From positions 1-18,604 of the forward strand of contig JAJYJB010000052.1 in assembly GCA_021789735.1 (NCBI GenBank): a stretch of DNA of 18,604 bases. The letters run 5' to 3'. The notes under the pieces are model-generated. The model saw only the letters and a program-made list of their open reading frames with translations, was not told the origin of the DNA and searched no databases. Numbering within the stretch: the stretch's first letter is position 1; every line of letters begins with the position of its first letter. Shown one piece after another: positions 1 to 7,440 of the stretch. The stretch is from Nitrospirota bacterium (GTDB taxonomy: Bacteria; Nitrospirota; Thermodesulfovibrionia; Thermodesulfovibrionales; JdFR-88). The position numbers and the translations under genes are program-made.

Positions 1-2
1 GC

Positions 3-164
3 AGGGTGCGCATCGGGGACAAGACGAAATTCGCCTGCATCGACGGGCCGGACTTCGACGGCCACCTTGTGGACTGGGACTGCCTGATAAACAGGCAGAA
101 GATGTACAAGGCCGAGGAAAAGGAGTCGTTCGAGGCCTGGAAAAAGAGGCACAACCTGGCCTGA
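3..164 (+). CDS. nfnA: NfnA C-terminal end (sulfide/dihydroorotate dehydrogenase-like FAD/NAD-binding subunit), partial
   Basis: Only the last 53 codons are in the window; the frame is open from the left edge to the TGA at 162-164. The visible part has a cysteine in FACIDGPDFDGHLVDWD, followed by an Arg/Lys/Glu-rich tail. This is the typical end of the ferredoxin-NADP reductase-like subunit of NADH-dependent reduced ferredoxin:NADP oxidoreductase. In that family the C-terminal cysteines bind a [2Fe-2S] cluster and the subunit carries FAD and the NADH site. The gene directly downstream encodes the partner NfnB, 46 bp away, which supports the call. A dihydroorotate dehydrogenase electron-transfer subunit (PyrK-like) is the alternative, but the neighbour makes NfnA much more likely. 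Confidence 0.75.
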   Translation, partial: RVRIGDKTKFACIDGPDFDGHLVDWDCLINRQKMYKAEEKESFEAWKKRHNLA

Positions 165-210
165 AAAGGGATGCCGGGAAACAGGGAAAATTTTTTTTGA
201 AGATAAAGAT

Positions 211-1620
211 ATGGCTGAAGAGAAAAAACCAAGGAAATTGAACCCCAGGCGGACCCCGGTGCGGGAGCAGGACCCGGCCCTCCGCAGGCGCAACTTCGAG
301 GAAGTGAGTTTCGGATACGGCCCGGAGGAGGCGGCGCTTGAGGCGTCCAGGTGTCTTGGATGCAGGAACAAGCCTTGCGTGGAAGGCTGCCCTGTGAGCG
401 TGCCCATACCGGAGTTCATAGCGGCGATGGCGGCTGGCGATTTCCAGGAGGCCTACAGGATAATCAGGAGCGCAAATGTGCTCCCGGCGGTCTGCGGGAG
501 GGTTTGCCCCCAGGAAAACCAGTGTGAGGGGTCATGCACCCTGGGCAAAAAACATGAGCCCGTGGCGATAGGCAGGCTGGAGAGGTTTTGCGCGGACTGG
601 CAGATGAAGAACGGGGCCAGGGCGGTGCCTGAGCTGGCCGGGCCAACCGGGATGAAGGTGGCGGTGGTGGGCAGTGGCCCGTCCGGGATAACATGCGCCT
701 ATGACCTCGCTCGCCGTGGCCACAAGGTCACGATGTTCGAGGCGCTGCACGAGCCCGGCGGAGTGCTTTTCTACGGCATACCGGAGTTCCGCCTTCCAAA
801 AAAGATAGTGACCGCCGAGATAGACACGCTCAGGCAGATGGGCGTGCAGATAATGACCAACGCGGTGGCCGGAAAGATCATCACCCTTGAGGAGATCATG
901 GGCCGGTTCGATGCCTGCTTCATAGGCGTCGGCGCGGGGCTTCCCAGGTTCATGGGCATACCCGGAGAGGACCTGAACGGGGTCTATTCGGCAAACGAAT
1001 TTTTGACGCGCACGAACCTGATGAGGGGCTACATGTTCCCCGAGTACGATACCCCTATAAAGACGGGAAAGCGCGTTGCGGTAATAGGCGGCGGCAACGT
1101 GGCCATGGATTCGGCAAGGACGGCGATGAGGCTTGGAGCGGAGGAGGTCACGCTGGTCTACCGGCGCTCCGAGGCGGAGCTGCCCGCCCGCGCCGAGGAG
1201 GTGCACCACGGCAAGGAAGAGGGCCTGCGCTTCGAGATGTGCACCCTGCCCACGAAGATAATGGGCGAAGACGGGTGGGTAAAGGCCATCGAGTGCGTGC
1301 GCATGGAGTTGTGCGAGATGGACCAGTCCGGCCGCAGGCGGCCCAACCCCATGGCCGGCTCCGAATTCGAGGTCCCGGTGGATACCGTCATCATGGCCAT
1401 CGGCACAGGGGCAAACCCGCTTCTGACAGGCACCGCCTCCGGACTTGCCTTGAATAGGGGGTATATCCAGGCCGGCCCCGAAACCGGCAAGACCAGCATT
1501 CCTGGCGTTTACGCCGGAGGGGACATCGTCACCGGCGCGGCCACCGTCATCTCCGCAATGGGCGCGGGAAGAAAAGCCGCCAGGGCCATACACGAATACC
1601 TTTCCTCCCGGAAGCGCTAA
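211..1620 (+). CDS. nfnB: NfnB, NADPH-binding large subunit of electron-bifurcating transhydrogenase (glutamate synthase small-subunit-like)
   Basis: 469 residues, the usual size for this family. The N-terminal part has two four-cysteine groups for [4Fe-4S] clusters: Cys48, 51, 56, 60 and Cys95, 99, 105, 109. An FAD-binding GxGxxG follows at about 153-158 (VVGSGPSG), and a second dinucleotide fold for NADP(H) at about 291-296 (VIGGGNVAMD). The C-terminal GGDIVTGAATV block is typical of the FAD domain. With NfnA the family couples NADH and reduced ferredoxin to NADPH in the cytoplasm by flavin-based electron bifurcation or confurcation. GltD, the glutamate synthase small subunit, has the same fold. 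The adjacent NfnA end and the absence of a glutamate synthase large subunit argue for Nfn. No strong ribosome binding site is visible before ATG 211; the upstream sequence is a T-rich run. Confidence 0.85.
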   Translation: MAEEKKPRKLNPRRTPVREQDPALRRRNFEEVSFGYGPEEAALEASRCLGCRNKPCVEGCPVSVPIPEFIAAMAAGDFQEAYRIIRSANVLPAVCGRVCPQENQCEGSCTLGKKHEPVAIGRLERFCADWQMKNGARAVPELAGPTGMKVAVVGSGPSGITCAYDLARRGHKVTMFEALHEPGGVLFYGIPEFRLPKKIVTAEIDTLRQMGVQIMTNAVAGKIITLEEIMGRFDACFIGVGAGLPRFMGIPGEDLNGVYSANEFLTRTNLMRGYMFPEYDTPIKTGKRVAVIGGGNVAMDSARTAMRLGAEEVTLVYRRSEAELPARAEEVHHGKEEGLRFEMCTLPTKIMGEDGWVKAIECVRMELCEMDQSGRRRPNPMAGSEFEVPVDTVIMAIGTGANPLLTGTASGLALNRGYIQAGPETGKTSIPGVYAGGDIVTGAATVISAMGAGRKAARAIHEYLSSRKR

Positions 1621-1673
1621 GTGCTCCTTTTCAATTTTTGATTTAGTTTAATTTAATTAAAAAGCGTGTCCTT

Positions 1674-2261
1674 ATGTCTCAAAAAGAAGCAGAAGTAAAG
1701 AAGAGTAAAAAAACCGTAAAGTATGTCCTGCTGCTGTTTGTTCTTCTTTTTGTCCTGCCCTGCCGGACTTTCGCTAAAAACCATGAGCCGCGCATCGATA
1801 AGTCATGGCTTGAAAGAAGGATACATGTGCTCATCAATATCGAAAGACGGAGGGCCGGATTGAGGCCGCTTGCGCTGAACAGGAAACTGTCCGCCATTGC
1901 CAGGCGGCATAGCCGGGACATGGCGGACAGGGATTATTTCTCCCACATGACCCCGGGCGGCCGGAGCCCTCTGGACAGGTACAGGGAGAGTGGTTTTGCA
2001 TGCCGGGTGCGGGAAGGCGGCCGCATATACCTGGGGGCGGAAAACATCTTCCAGAACGACCTTTACTCATCCATCGAGTACATTGACGGCAGGGCCTATT
2101 ACAATTGGAACAGCATGGAGGAGATAGCTCGCTCCACGGTGGAGGGGTGGATGGAGAGCCCCGGCCACAGAAGAAACATCCTCACACGCGCCTTCAGGTC
2201 TGAGGGCATAGGGGTGGCCATAAGAAACGGAAAGGTCTATATCACCCAGGACTTTTGCTGA
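1674..2261 (+). CDS. Secreted CAP/SCP-domain protein
   Basis: 195 residues. The N-terminus is lysine-rich, then a hydrophobic stretch (about residues 17-30, YVLLLFVLLFVLPC) forms a signal peptide; the cysteine at its end could suit lipoprotein processing, but the lipobox is poor. The rest is a CAP (cysteine-rich secretory/antigen 5/PR-1) domain: LINIERRRAGLRPL, then a His in the RRHSRDMADRDYFSH block, GAENIF and GHRRNIL, which are the family's conserved His/Glu cavity residues. Bacterial CAP proteins are exported; their biochemical role is mostly unknown. The gene stands alone, 53 bp after nfnB. No Shine-Dalgarno sequence precedes the ATG, so the start is chosen because it gives a complete signal peptide. 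The protein ends in Cys followed by a TGA stop. Confidence 0.8.
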   Translation: MSQKEAEVKKSKKTVKYVLLLFVLLFVLPCRTFAKNHEPRIDKSWLERRIHVLINIERRRAGLRPLALNRKLSAIARRHSRDMADRDYFSHMTPGGRSPLDRYRESGFACRVREGGRIYLGAENIFQNDLYSSIEYIDGRAYYNWNSMEEIARSTVEGWMESPGHRRNILTRAFRSEGIGVAIRNGKVYITQDFC

Positions 2262-2287
2262 GCATTTTGGGTCTCTTTTCCGCGCCG

Positions 2288-2308
2288 GGCCTTTTTATTA
2301 AAAAGGCC
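2288..2308 (+). terminator. Hairpin after the CAP gene, possible weak intrinsic terminator
   Basis: A perfect 9-bp inverted repeat (GGCCTTTTT at 2288-2296, AAAAAGGCC at 2300-2308) with a 3-nt loop lies 27 bp after the CAP stop. Two more outer pairs form if one G is bulged. The T tract sits inside the stem rather than directly after it, so termination efficiency is uncertain. The hairpin also overlaps the spacer of the promoter proposed at 2317-2322. Confidence 0.4.
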
Positions 2309-2316
2309 GGTTAGTC

Positions 2317-2322
2317 TATAAT
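2317..2322 (+). promoter_or_regulatory. Consensus -10 box just before atpZ, likely leaderless transcript
   Basis: TATAAT matches the sigma-70 -10 consensus exactly and ends 10 bp before the ATG at 2333. Transcription would start near 2329-2330, leaving about 3-4 nt of leader. No Shine-Dalgarno sequence lies before that ATG, which agrees with leaderless initiation. The -35 region 17 bp upstream (TTTATT) is poor. Confidence 0.4.
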
Positions 2323-2332
2323 TTTTCTATCG

Positions 2333-2620
2333 ATGCCAAAAGCGGAAAAACAGCAAGACCAAAAACCCGTCTGGAAGCAGATCATGGACGCCAGCCAGGT
2401 GGGCGTCAACCTGGTGGTGGCCACCTTGATCGGGGGTGTGATAGGCTATTTCATAGACAGGCATTTTCATACCATGCCATGGTTCACGCTTCTCTTTCTT
2501 TTCGCCGGCATGACCGCCGGGTTCAGGGAGGTTTTAAGATACACAAGGCGCAAGGATGAGGAAGAGGAAAAAGAAAGGGAGAAAAAGAAAAAAGAAGGAA
2601 ATGGAAAAAAGGATATTTAA
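2333..2620 (+). CDS. atpZ: AtpZ/AtpI-family small membrane protein
   Basis: 95 residues. After a short charged N-terminus the protein has two hydrophobic helices (about 24-45 and 49-66) with the pattern GVNLVVATLIGGVIGYFID, which is typical of the putative F0F1-ATPase subunit AtpZ/I family. The tail from about residue 72 is extremely charged (runs of Lys and Glu). Family members sit in front of ATP synthase operons and are thought to aid c-ring assembly or Mg/Ca supply. It overlaps the next gene by 20 bp, so the two are probably co-translated. No ATP synthase subunit follows in this window. Confidence 0.7.
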   Translation: MPKAEKQQDQKPVWKQIMDASQVGVNLVVATLIGGVIGYFIDRHFHTMPWFTLLFLFAGMTAGFREVLRYTRRKDEEEEKEREKKKKEGNGKKDI

Positions 2621-2954
2621 GATAGCCGGGACGGCCGTGCTTGTCCTGACGGCCGCCTCGGCGTTCTTCCTGCCAAAAAAAATACCGGCCGGCATACTGG
2701 CCGGGGGCGTGCTGTCGCTTGCCAATTTCAGGGCCCTGGCATGGGGGGTGACCGGATTGCTGGGGACCAGGAAGGCCACCGGCAAGATGATATTTTTCAG
2801 CGGGCTCCGGTTTGCGATAATAGTGGCGCTGCTGATAGGCCTTTTGAAGCTCGGGCTTGTGGACCTGCTTGGGGTGATCGTGGGCATGACGGCCGTTTTC
2901 TCCGTCATCATCGCGGCCGGGGCCAGGGAGCTGCTCAGGAACATCTCCGAGTAA
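2601..2954 (+). CDS. atpI: ATP synthase subunit I (AtpI-like) membrane protein
   Basis: 117 residues from ATG 2601, with AAGGAA just before it. The frame is open further upstream (to 2556), but that would add only an Arg/Lys-rich stretch overlapping the charged tail of the previous gene, so 2601 is preferred. The protein has four hydrophobic segments (about 9-23, 29-48, 60-80 and 86-107), the layout of the subunit I family. Pairing with the AtpZ-like gene supports the call. In many genomes atpB follows; here the next gene is pgi. The alternative is an unrelated four-helix membrane protein. Confidence 0.6.
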   Translation: MEKRIFKIAGTAVLVLTAASAFFLPKKIPAGILAGGVLSLANFRALAWGVTGLLGTRKATGKMIFFSGLRFAIIVALLIGLLKLGLVDLLGVIVGMTAVFSVIIAAGARELLRNISE

Positions 2955-2972
2955 AAATTAGAAAATCAGGCT

Positions 2973-3001
2973 GAGACAGCCGGGCCGGAAGATGATATAA
3001 T
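2973..3001 (+). promoter_or_regulatory. Predicted extended -10 promoter for pgi
   Basis: A -35-like GAGACA (2973-2978, four of six consensus bases) is followed by a 17-bp spacer and a perfect TATAAT (2996-3001). TGA directly before the -10 box supplies an extended -10 TGn element. The predicted start near 3008 leaves about 113 nt of leader before pgi. Confidence 0.45.
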
Positions 3002-3120
3002 GACCTCAAAAATGGACTTGTCTTCCGCTGGCAGGTCCGATACCCGTAAAAGCCTTTTGGGGGCAGAGAATAAAAAAAACTGTCTTGACAATATAGATGC
3101 GGTAGGGAAGGAGCCCGCTC

Positions 3121-4461
3121 ATGCTGGGTCTTAACTATTCCTTTATGATGGCCGAGACCATCGGCCAGAAAGGCATTACCAGCCGCAAACTGGAGAGCTT
3201 CCGGGTAAGGGCGCTTGAGGCGCTTGAGGAAGTAAAACGGAAGCGCCTACCGGGCCTTGCCTTCACGGAGCTGCCGTGGCAGGACGTCTCCCCTGTGAAG
3301 GAAGCCGCCAAGAGGCTGAAGGACCTGGACCATTTTATGCTCCTGGGCATAGGCGGCTCGGCCCTTGGGCCAAAGTGCATACTGGAGGCCTTAAGCCCTT
3401 TTCATAACCTGAGGGCGGACAAGGGCCCCAAGGTGTTTATCTATGAGAACGTAGACCCCTCCACGCTCCGCTCCATCATTGACAGTCTGGACGTAAGAAA
3501 GACCGGCGTGAATGTCATAAGCAAATCAGGCGGCACCTCGGAGACCATGGCCTCCTTCATGATCCTCTATGAGATGATGGAAAAGGCCCTGGGCAGCGAG
3601 GCCCGAAACAGATTTGTCCTTACCACCGACCCCGAAAAGGGGGACCTCCGCAAGCTTGCCCGGGAGGGAATGGGGTCCCTTCCCATTCTTCCGGGAGTGG
3701 GCGGAAGGTATTCCGTCCTTTCCCCCGTGGGGCTTCTGACGGCGGAGGTTATCGGAGTGGACTCCGAAGAGCTCCTTGCCGGCGCAAAGGAGGCGCATGC
3801 AAAGTGCATGGGCGGCGAGTTCTGGGACAATCCTGCCATAGTGGCTGCGACGCTTTTTTATGTGATGCAGAGGGATGAGGGCAGGAAAATAGATGTCCTG
3901 ATACCGTATGCCGACCGGCTCAAGTCCTTCTCGGAGTGGTTTTGCCAGCTGTGGTCCGAAAGCCTGGGCAAACAGGGCAGGGGCCTCACGCCGTACCCCT
4001 CTGTAGGGACCACGGACCAGCACTCGCAGGTGCAGCTCTGGATGGAGGGGCCGGAAGACAAGATAATCACATTTCTCAGGGTGGAGGATTATGGGGCGGA
4101 CTTCACTATACCGGATGTGTTCGGCCAATACGAGGGCATGTCCTTTCTCCGTGGACAGAGCCTTCAAGGGCTTATAAAGGCGGAAGAGGAAGCTACCGAG
4201 CTTGCCCTGGCAAAGGCAGGAAGGCCCAATATGTCGATAACCATCCCAGGGATAGACGCCTATCACCTTGGGCAGCTCTTCTACTTCTTTGAGGTCGTGA
4301 CGGTCCTCACCGGGCATTTCCTGGATGTTAACCCGTTTGACCAGCCGTCCGTGGAAGAGGGGAAAAAGCTCACTTTCGGACTCATGGGTAAAAAGGGTTT
4401 TGAGGACAAGAAAAGAGAGGTCGTCCAGGCCAGGGACAAGAAGAGCCAGTTCGTGGCCTAG
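3121..4461 (+). CDS. pgi: Glucose-6-phosphate isomerase
   Basis: 446 residues, the size of the shorter bacterial and archaeal-type phosphoglucose isomerases. It interconverts glucose 6-phosphate and fructose 6-phosphate in the cytoplasm. Recognisable family blocks are the two SIS sugar-phosphate domains: GIGGSALGP near residue 79, SKSGGTSET near 135-143, GGRYSVLSPVGL near 195, then DQHSQVQLWMEGP near 300 and NPFDQPSVEEGK near the C-terminus. AAGGAG at 3108-3113 lies 7 bp before ATG 3121 and fixes the start. It sits between the AtpZ/AtpI pair and the hydrogenase operon with its own predicted promoter, so it is probably a single-gene unit. No clear terminator follows; 4462-4560 is simply very AT-rich. 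Confidence 0.93.
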   Translation: MLGLNYSFMMAETIGQKGITSRKLESFRVRALEALEEVKRKRLPGLAFTELPWQDVSPVKEAAKRLKDLDHFMLLGIGGSALGPKCILEALSPFHNLRADKGPKVFIYENVDPSTLRSIIDSLDVRKTGVNVISKSGGTSETMASFMILYEMMEKALGSEARNRFVLTTDPEKGDLRKLAREGMGSLPILPGVGGRYSVLSPVGLLTAEVIGVDSEELLAGAKEAHAKCMGGEFWDNPAIVAATLFYVMQRDEGRKIDVLIPYADRLKSFSEWFCQLWSESLGKQGRGLTPYPSVGTTDQHSQVQLWMEGPEDKIITFLRVEDYGADFTIPDVFGQYEGMSFLRGQSLQGLIKAEEEATELALAKAGRPNMSITIPGIDAYHLGQLFYFFEVVTVLTGHFLDVNPFDQPSVEEGKKLTFGLMGKKGFEDKKREVVQARDKKSQFVA

Positions 4462-4623
4462 TGCTTTTTAGTTTCGCAACTTGTTGATTTATTTTGATTT
4501 ATTATTAAAAATTTATATTGAAATAAAAAATTTTTTGGGTTAATATCGCGTAAAAAAAGGAGGGCCGCTTAACTGGAAAGCCGTAAACCTGCATAAAAGG
4601 GAAGAAAGGGGGTCTTTATTTTC

Positions 4624-5706
4624 ATGGGGGAAGCAAGTGGAAGCATCTATGATTCCCTGAGGAAAAAAGGGGTATCGAGAAGAGACTTCATGAAGTTCTG
4701 CTCTCTGATGGCGGCGACCCTGGCGCTGCCGGCAGGGGGCGCCGCAAAGATCGCCGAGGCGCTCGAAAAGGCCCAAAAACCAACGCTCGTATGGCTTGAA
4801 TACCAGGACTGCTGCGGCAACACCGAATCCTTCCTGAGGGCAAGCGACCCTACGGTGGCCCAGATAGTTCTGGACCTCCTGTCTGTAAACTATCACGAAA
4901 CAATCATGGCCCCTGCGGGCAAGCAGGCGGAAAAATCCTTGGCCGATACCGTCAAGAACCAGAAAGGCAAATACCTGGTGGTGGTAGAGGGGGCGATACC
5001 TCTTAAGGACGGCGGCGTTTACTGCACGGTCGGGGGCAGGGCGGCCATCGACATAGCCAGGGAGGTCTGCGGCAATGCCCTGGCTACCATCGCGATGGGG
5101 GCCTGCGCATGGGACGGAGGCATTCCCGCGGCGGCGCCCAACCCCACTGGCGCGGTCGGTGTGAAGGATGCGGTCAAAGGCATAACGCTTATAAATCTCC
5201 CTGGCTGTCCGGCAAACGTGGTGAACCTGACCGGCACCGTCGTGCATTACCTGACCTTCGGCAGCCTGCCGCTTACCGATTCCATGGGCAGGCCGCTTTT
5301 TGCCTACAGCCGCAGGATCCACGACGACTGCGAGCGGAGGGCCCACTACGACGCCGGCCGGTATGTGCAGGCTTGGGGAGACTATGGGCATGAGCATGGA
5401 TGGTGCCTTTATCAGATGGGCTGCAAGGGCCCGGAAACCTTCAAGAACTGTCCGGCCCAGAGGTGGAACCAGGGCACGAGCTGGCCTGTCGAGTCCGGGC
5501 ACGGCTGCATTGGCTGCGCTGCGCCCCATTTCTGGGACACCATGACGCCGTTTTACAAGAGGCTTGAGAATGTGCCCGGCTTTGGGGTGGAGGCCACCGC
5601 GGACAAGGTCGGGGCCGGCCTTGCCGCCGCCACCGCCGCCGGCCTTATAGTCCACAGGATCGCAAGGGCCGCCAAAAAGAAATCATCCGATGAGGAGGGT
5701 AAATAA
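4624..5706 (+). CDS. hyaA: [NiFe] hydrogenase small subunit, Tat-exported, with variant proximal-cluster motif
   Basis: 360 residues. It carries the FeS clusters that take electrons from the NiFe site of the large subunit. The N-terminus has a twin-arginine signal (SRRDFMKF, Arg19-Arg20, then a hydrophobic stretch), so the folded dimer is exported by Tat. A hydrophobic segment near the C-terminus (about 325-345) followed by lysines anchors it in the membrane. Cluster ligands are visible: HDDC and the later cysteines for the distal cluster, NCP and CIGC for the medial cluster, and GACAWDGG plus GCPANVV for two proximal-cluster cysteines. The oddity is the first proximal motif. Where group 1 enzymes normally have C-x-x-C, this reads D-C-C-G-N-T-E-S (Cys63, Cys64, Gly65, Asn66), so the second usual ligand is Asn and an extra Cys sits beside the first. 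From memory, oxygen-insensitive group 1h enzymes also have a C-x-G-N-T motif and a 3Cys-1Asp cluster. First gene of the operon, 5 bp before the large subunit. Confidence 0.93.
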   Translation: MGEASGSIYDSLRKKGVSRRDFMKFCSLMAATLALPAGGAAKIAEALEKAQKPTLVWLEYQDCCGNTESFLRASDPTVAQIVLDLLSVNYHETIMAPAGKQAEKSLADTVKNQKGKYLVVVEGAIPLKDGGVYCTVGGRAAIDIAREVCGNALATIAMGACAWDGGIPAAAPNPTGAVGVKDAVKGITLINLPGCPANVVNLTGTVVHYLTFGSLPLTDSMGRPLFAYSRRIHDDCERRAHYDAGRYVQAWGDYGHEHGWCLYQMGCKGPETFKNCPAQRWNQGTSWPVESGHGCIGCAAPHFWDTMTPFYKRLENVPGFGVEATADKVGAGLAAATAAGLIVHRIARAAKKKSSDEEGK

Positions 5707-5711
5707 ATTAC

Positions 5712-7421
5712 ATGCCTAAGATCGCGATTGATCCAATAACCAGGATCGAAGGACATCTGAGAATCGAGGCCCAGGTGGACGGGGGCCAGGTAAAGGACGC
5801 GTGGGCCTCCAGCACTATGTTCAGGGGCATAGAGCTCATCCTTAAGAACAGGGACCCGAGGGACGCCTGGGCTTTTGCCCAGAGGATATGAGGGGTCTGA
5901 ACGACGGTTCACGCCACCAGCTCCGTGAGAGCTGTAGAAAACGCGCTTCAGATCACGATCCCGGACAACGCAAGACTCATAAGGAACCTTATTACCGGCA
6001 TACAGTATGTGCAGGACCACACCATTCATTTTTATCACCTGCACGCCCTGGACTGGGTTGATATCGTCAGCGCCCTGAAGGCGGACCCGGGCAAGACTGC
6101 GGCCCTTGCCCAGTCCATTTCGGACTGGCACAACTCCAGCAAGACATATTTCGCTGGCGTACAGGACAAGCTGAAGGCGTTCGTCGCCGGGGGGCAGCTT
6201 GGCCTCTTCGCCAACGGCTATTGGGGGCATCCTGCCTACAAACTGCCGCCCGAGGCCAACCTCATGGCGGTGGCGCATTACCTTGAGGCCCTGGACTGGC
6301 AGAAAAACATCATACGCATCCACGCGATACTTGGCAGCAAGAACCCGCACGCGCAAACTTATCTTGTGGGCGGGATGGCAACCGCCATGAACCCGAACGA
6401 CGAATCCACCCTTAACGCAAACAGCATCGCGCACATAATGCAGATGGCGCAGACCGCAAAGGAGTTCGTGGAGAAGGTCTACGTGCCTGACCTCCTGGCC
6501 ATAGCGTCCTTCTACAAAGACTGGGCCGGCTACGGGGCGGGTGTGGGCAACTACCTGGCATACGGCGAGTTCCCCAAGGACAATATATCGAACACGGACA
6601 ACCTCTTTTTGCCCAGGGGCCGGATACTTAACAAGGACCTCTCAAAGGTCTATCCGGTGGACCAGCAGAAGGTGGCCGAATACATCGCCCACTCCTGGTA
6701 CACGTATCCGGAGGGCAACAACGCCTCCTTGCACCCGTATGACGGCGTGACGGACTATAAGTACACCGGGCCCAAGCCGCCTTTCGAGTTCCTCAATACG
6801 GACAAGAAATACAGTTGGGTGAAGGCGCCCCGCTACGAGGACAAACCCATGGAGGTCGGTCCGCTGGCAAGGATGCTTGTGGCCTACGCCTCCGGGCACA
6901 AAAGGGTGAAGGAGGTTGTGGACGCGTCCCTGAAGAAGCTGGGAGTCGGGCCGGCGGCGCTCTTTTCCACGCTTGGGCGGACCGCCGCGCGCGGGATAGA
7001 GACTCTGGTCGTGGCCGAAGCGATACAGGGGTGGATAGGCCAGCTTGCCGATAATATGAAGAAGGGTGACCTGCGCATCCACGACAACTCGAAATGGGAC
7101 CCCTCCACATGGCCTTCGGAGGCAAAAGGGTATGGTTTCCATGAGGCCCCGAGAGGCGCCCTATGCCACTGGGTGCGGATAAAGGACGGGAAGATAGCCA
7201 ACTACCAGTGCGTGGTCCCAAGCACATGGAACGCCTCGCCCAGGGACGCCAAGGGACAAAGGGGCCCGTATGAGACGGCCCTGCTGGGCACCCCGGTTGC
7301 AAAGCCTGAGGAGCCCCTTGAGATATTGAGGACGGTGCATTCGTTTGACCCCTGTCTTGCCTGCGCCGTTCACATAACGGACGTAAACAGGAAAGAGCTC
7401 CTCAAGGTGAAGGTGTCTTGA
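5712..7421 (+). CDS. hyaB: [NiFe] hydrogenase large subunit with two in-frame TGA (selenocysteine) codons in the L1 motif
   Basis: Reading from ATG 5712 (GAGGAGGG 12 bp upstream) and decoding TGA at 5889-5891 and 5898-5900 gives a full-length protein of 569 residues; the shorter open frame downstream of 5900 is only its remainder. The N-terminus is canonical (IDPITRIEGHLRIE). At the L1 site, where the family has R-I-C-G-V-C-T-T-V-H, the gene encodes R-I-U-G-V-U-T-T-V-H, with Sec60 and Sec63. Both are ligands of the Ni-Fe centre. The L2 motif is F-D-P-C-L-A-C-A-V-H, with Cys548 (TGT) and Cys551 (TGC). After His554 there is a 15-residue tail of the kind removed by the maturation protease encoded two genes downstream. 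TGA at 7419-7421 is also the normal stop of this gene. With the small subunit it oxidises H2 in the periplasm. A damaged gene is unlikely, because the frame is intact and the TGAs hit exactly the two ligand codons. Confidence 0.93.
5918..5934 (+). promoter_or_regulatory. Putative bacterial SECIS element
   Basis: A perfect 6-bp stem (CAGCTC at 5918-5923 with GAGCTG at 5929-5934) closes a CGTGA loop. The loop starts 23 nt after the second TGA and 32 nt after the first. As I recall, bacterial SECIS elements have the apical loop about 16-37 nt downstream of the UGA and a G within its first two bases. Both conditions hold here for both codons. A second hairpin (TGAAC-GACG-GTTCA, 5898-5911) starts at the second TGA itself and may contribute to decoding the first. 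Confidence 0.65.
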
Positions 7422-7440
7422 GGAAGGGAGGACGCCAAAA

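Noticed and set aside
532..1593. Long minus-strand open frame (353 codons) opposite nfnB
   Set aside because: It is antisense to a clear gene, has no recognisable domain, and long antisense frames are expected in GC-rich sequence.
3000..3134. 44-codon frame overlapping the start of pgi, a possible leader peptide
   Set aside because: Its ATG lies within the predicted -10 box, the sequence is polar and low in information, and nothing else supports translation.
5889..5900. TGA reassigned to a standard amino acid genome-wide (for example Trp or Gly)
   Set aside because: TGA serves as the stop of several genes here (nfnA, the CAP gene, the hydrogenase large subunit itself, mlaF, mlaD), so it is a normal stop codon in this genome.
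5712..7421. Large-subunit gene as a pseudogene with two nonsense mutations
   Set aside because: Both TGAs fall exactly on the two active-site ligand codons, the remaining 567 codons are intact and canonical, no frameshift is present, and a SECIS-like hairpin follows at the right distance.
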